Source: Bin87 sp034420475 (lineage in GTDB: Bacteria; Chloroflexota; Dehalococcoidia; Lucifugimonadales; UBA3495). Taken from it: DNA of 64,000 nucleotides. Below the pieces are notes generated by a model. The model made no database searches. It had not been told where the DNA came from and saw only the letters and a list, made by a program, of their open reading frames with translations. Both the position numbers and the translations under genes were made by a program. This document shows, piece by piece, positions 62,819-64,000 of this stretch. Every line of letters begins with the position of its first letter. Positions within the stretch are counted from its first letter, which is position 1. The stretch spans positions 1 to 64,000 of the forward strand of contig DAOULH010000089.1 in assembly GCA_034420475.1 (NCBI GenBank). Direction: 5' to 3'.

Positions 62819-63289
62819 ATCTCTATCTCCCCACTGACGTTGACCGCTAATCGTGGTTAGTCGCATCGCCGTCGCGGCCCGCTCTGGAGCGGATGACCAT
62901 GCCGGGAACGGTGGCACCGCGATGCGTGGATCGGCCAAGTATTTACCGCATCAATTTAGGTATCCGGTGTTACGGACGAATGACGTAAATGTTACAAAGA
63001 TGTTTCGTGGCAGCACGCAGCTTTCGTAACGGAGGCTGCGTCGATGGCGAAATTGCACCTGTCCAGCGTTGTCAGCATCCTCCCCATCCTGTGCATCGAT
63101 GCAAATGTACCCCCGGCAATCCCGCAAGCCGGTAGGCATGAGCACTCACCCTGTGTGCTTAACAGCCGACATCGCCCCGCTGTTAGAACCGAAGCCACAG
63201 AATCGGCGGCCTACTCTTGGCGACCTCCGTCGACGACCAGTTCGGGAACTTGGACGCGGCCATCCACGTGTTCGCAGGCTATTTTGCAC
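62819..63289. other. Gene-free gap between amt and the interrupted gene
   Basis: 471 bp with no supportable gene. It contains the amt promoter region, the CATCGATGCACAGGAT repeat at 63085-63102, and short frames that lack ribosome-binding sites. Confidence 0.55.
63085..63102. repeat. CATCGATGCACAGGAT repeat, solitary copy
   Basis: CATCCTGTGCATCGATGC. Its reverse complement shares 17 nt exactly with the repeat at 52889-52916. No GxxExxY gene is next to it. Confidence 0.65.
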
Positions 63290-63754
63290 TCAGCCCAACG
63301 CTGGTCTGGCTGGTGGGCCGGGTGAGAAGCGCAGGCACGCCCACGAGTAGGTGACCGGGTTTAGAACGTGTTGATGCCGGGATACCGTTTGCTGAGTCGA
63401 GATATTCGCAGCAGTTGCCATTGCCCTAATCAATGCGGTGACGTCACGAGCCAACATGCCACTCTTGCCCAGATCATTGTGCAATTTGGCTAACGCCGCC
63501 GTCACCTCGGGAAAACCGGCGAATACAATCCACGCTTCATGCAACGCTATGAACGGCTCTCCATCGGTACCACGCAAAGAATCGGTCAAACGGTGGCGAT
63601 AAGCAAAGAAGCGTCGCAGCACGTCCCGTCGAGTCTCTATTTCGTCCCTCCTCCACTGCCGATTCTACAGTCTCCAACTCTGCCAAACCGCGATGATCGC
63701 GATCGCCGCAGATATGACGGATTTCACTAACGGCAGCACAGTGGAAACACCCAT
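63290..63754 (-). pseudogene. DUF6680-like single-helix membrane protein interrupted by an in-frame TAG
   Basis: ATG 63754 has AGGAGCAAATT upstream. The frame encodes a membrane helix (VISAAIAIIAVWQSW), then TAG at 63665-63667, then in the same frame NRQWRRDEIETRRDVLRRFF, AYRHRLTDSLRG, GEPFIALHEAWIVFAGFPEV and a helical end. This is the layout of DUF6680-like proteins (N-terminal helix, cytoplasmic helical domain). Either a recent nonsense mutation or an assembly error. Frame and helix composition are otherwise intact. Confidence 0.6.
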
Positions 63755-63896
63755 AATTTGCTCCTGTTCGCAGGACAAACGTGGTGGAGTTAGTCGCTGC
63801 GACGCCGGACCTCATCGCCTGGGCCATCGTGGTCCACATAGTGAGCTGTAACTCGACAATAGTAGACCCCTGTGCCTCAGCCAAATCCAGACGCAT

Positions 63897-64000
63897 TTAG
63901 AAGCACGCGAAACTGACTACCACCGCCCCCGGCTCCCCTGGCGCGTCGTCATCCTTCGTAATATCCCGGTCAAACACCCGGGCCGGCGAATTGCCCGCCA
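63897..64000 (-). CDS. C-terminal end of a protein cut by the window edge
   Basis: About 33 residues (AGNSPARVFDRDITKDDDA, then PGEPGAVVVSFACF) ending in TAA at 63897-63899. Codon choice is GC-rich and resembles that of real genes. Too short to identify. Confidence 0.4.
   Translation of the reverse strand, partial: AGNSPARVFDRDITKDDDAPGEPGAVVVSFACF

Noticed and set aside
63665..63667. TAG read as pyrrolysine
   Set aside because: No pylT, pylS or PylB-D genes visible, and the site is not in a known pyrrolysine protein family. A nonsense mutation or sequence error is simpler.

Overview
This is a high-GC bacterial chromosome segment. Single-copy housekeeping genes (rplS, priA, ispD, ispF, cysS, rplY, secA, a four-domain S1 protein, tRNA-Phe, acn, glnA) are scattered among small operons, orphan genes and many short dispersed palindromes. 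Gene content, the compact four-domain S1 protein, the CPA2 antiporter, the many Uma2-like proteins and the style of the repeats suggest an uncultured Chloroflexota (Dehalococcoidia / SAR202-like) bacterium. That assignment is inference. No rRNA, prophage, transposase or CRISPR array was seen.

Layout. 0-10 kb (mostly minus strand): partial Uma2 protein, serine hydrolase, VapC/DUF104 toxin-antitoxin pair, YgfZ, A-type Fe-S carrier, DUF5671 membrane protein, an unknown 412-residue protein, and a GAF histidine kinase with two Rcp1-like response regulators; three successive gaps each carry one copy of a 112-bp palindromic repeat. 10-18.4 kb: extended PIMT-like methyltransferase, hydrolase, beta-propeller, rplS, priA, Lon-substrate-binding-domain protein. 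18.4-23 kb (minus): Uma2, a cobalamin-binding-type substrate-binding protein, a Kef-type antiporter and an OsmC protein. 23-30 kb (plus): ispD-ispF-cysS cluster, NUDIX, FAD oxidase, a frameshifted 2-hydroxyacid dehydrogenase. 30-33 kb: accessory island with an Mrr-type nuclease and a DUF4365/unknown pair. 33-45 kb: rplY, DUF3800, secA, YHS protein, copper ATPase, tRNA-Phe, S1 protein, PolX. 45-54 kb (minus): aconitase, ferredoxins, Lrp regulator, EamA transporter, DUF3800, PEP-mutase-family lyase, GxxExxY protein, esterase. 54-64 kb: MMPL transporter and MpaB-like protein, queuosine-precursor transporter, glnA, HicAB operon with an aspartic-protease-like gene, amt, and a nonsense-interrupted membrane protein.

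The main finding is a pair of apparently broken genes 2.7 kb apart. Both the cobalamin-binding-type protein (TGA at 19802-19804) and the OsmC protein (TGA at 22523-22525) have an in-frame UGA exactly where their families carry a conserved cysteine. In both, coding similarity resumes after the UGA, and a short hairpin with a G/GU apical loop sits at the right distance downstream. The first hairpin has an AGGUC loop like the E. coli fdhF SECIS. I read both as candidate selenoproteins that standard gene calling would split or truncate.

The second theme is small mobile palindromes: a roughly 160-175 bp MITE-like element with inverted ends and 8-9 bp target duplications (two copies), a 112-bp AGGATT-rich palindrome (three copies), a CATCGATGCACAGGAT motif flanking a GxxExxY nuclease-like gene, and short GGGGCGGG palindromes used as gene-end hairpins.
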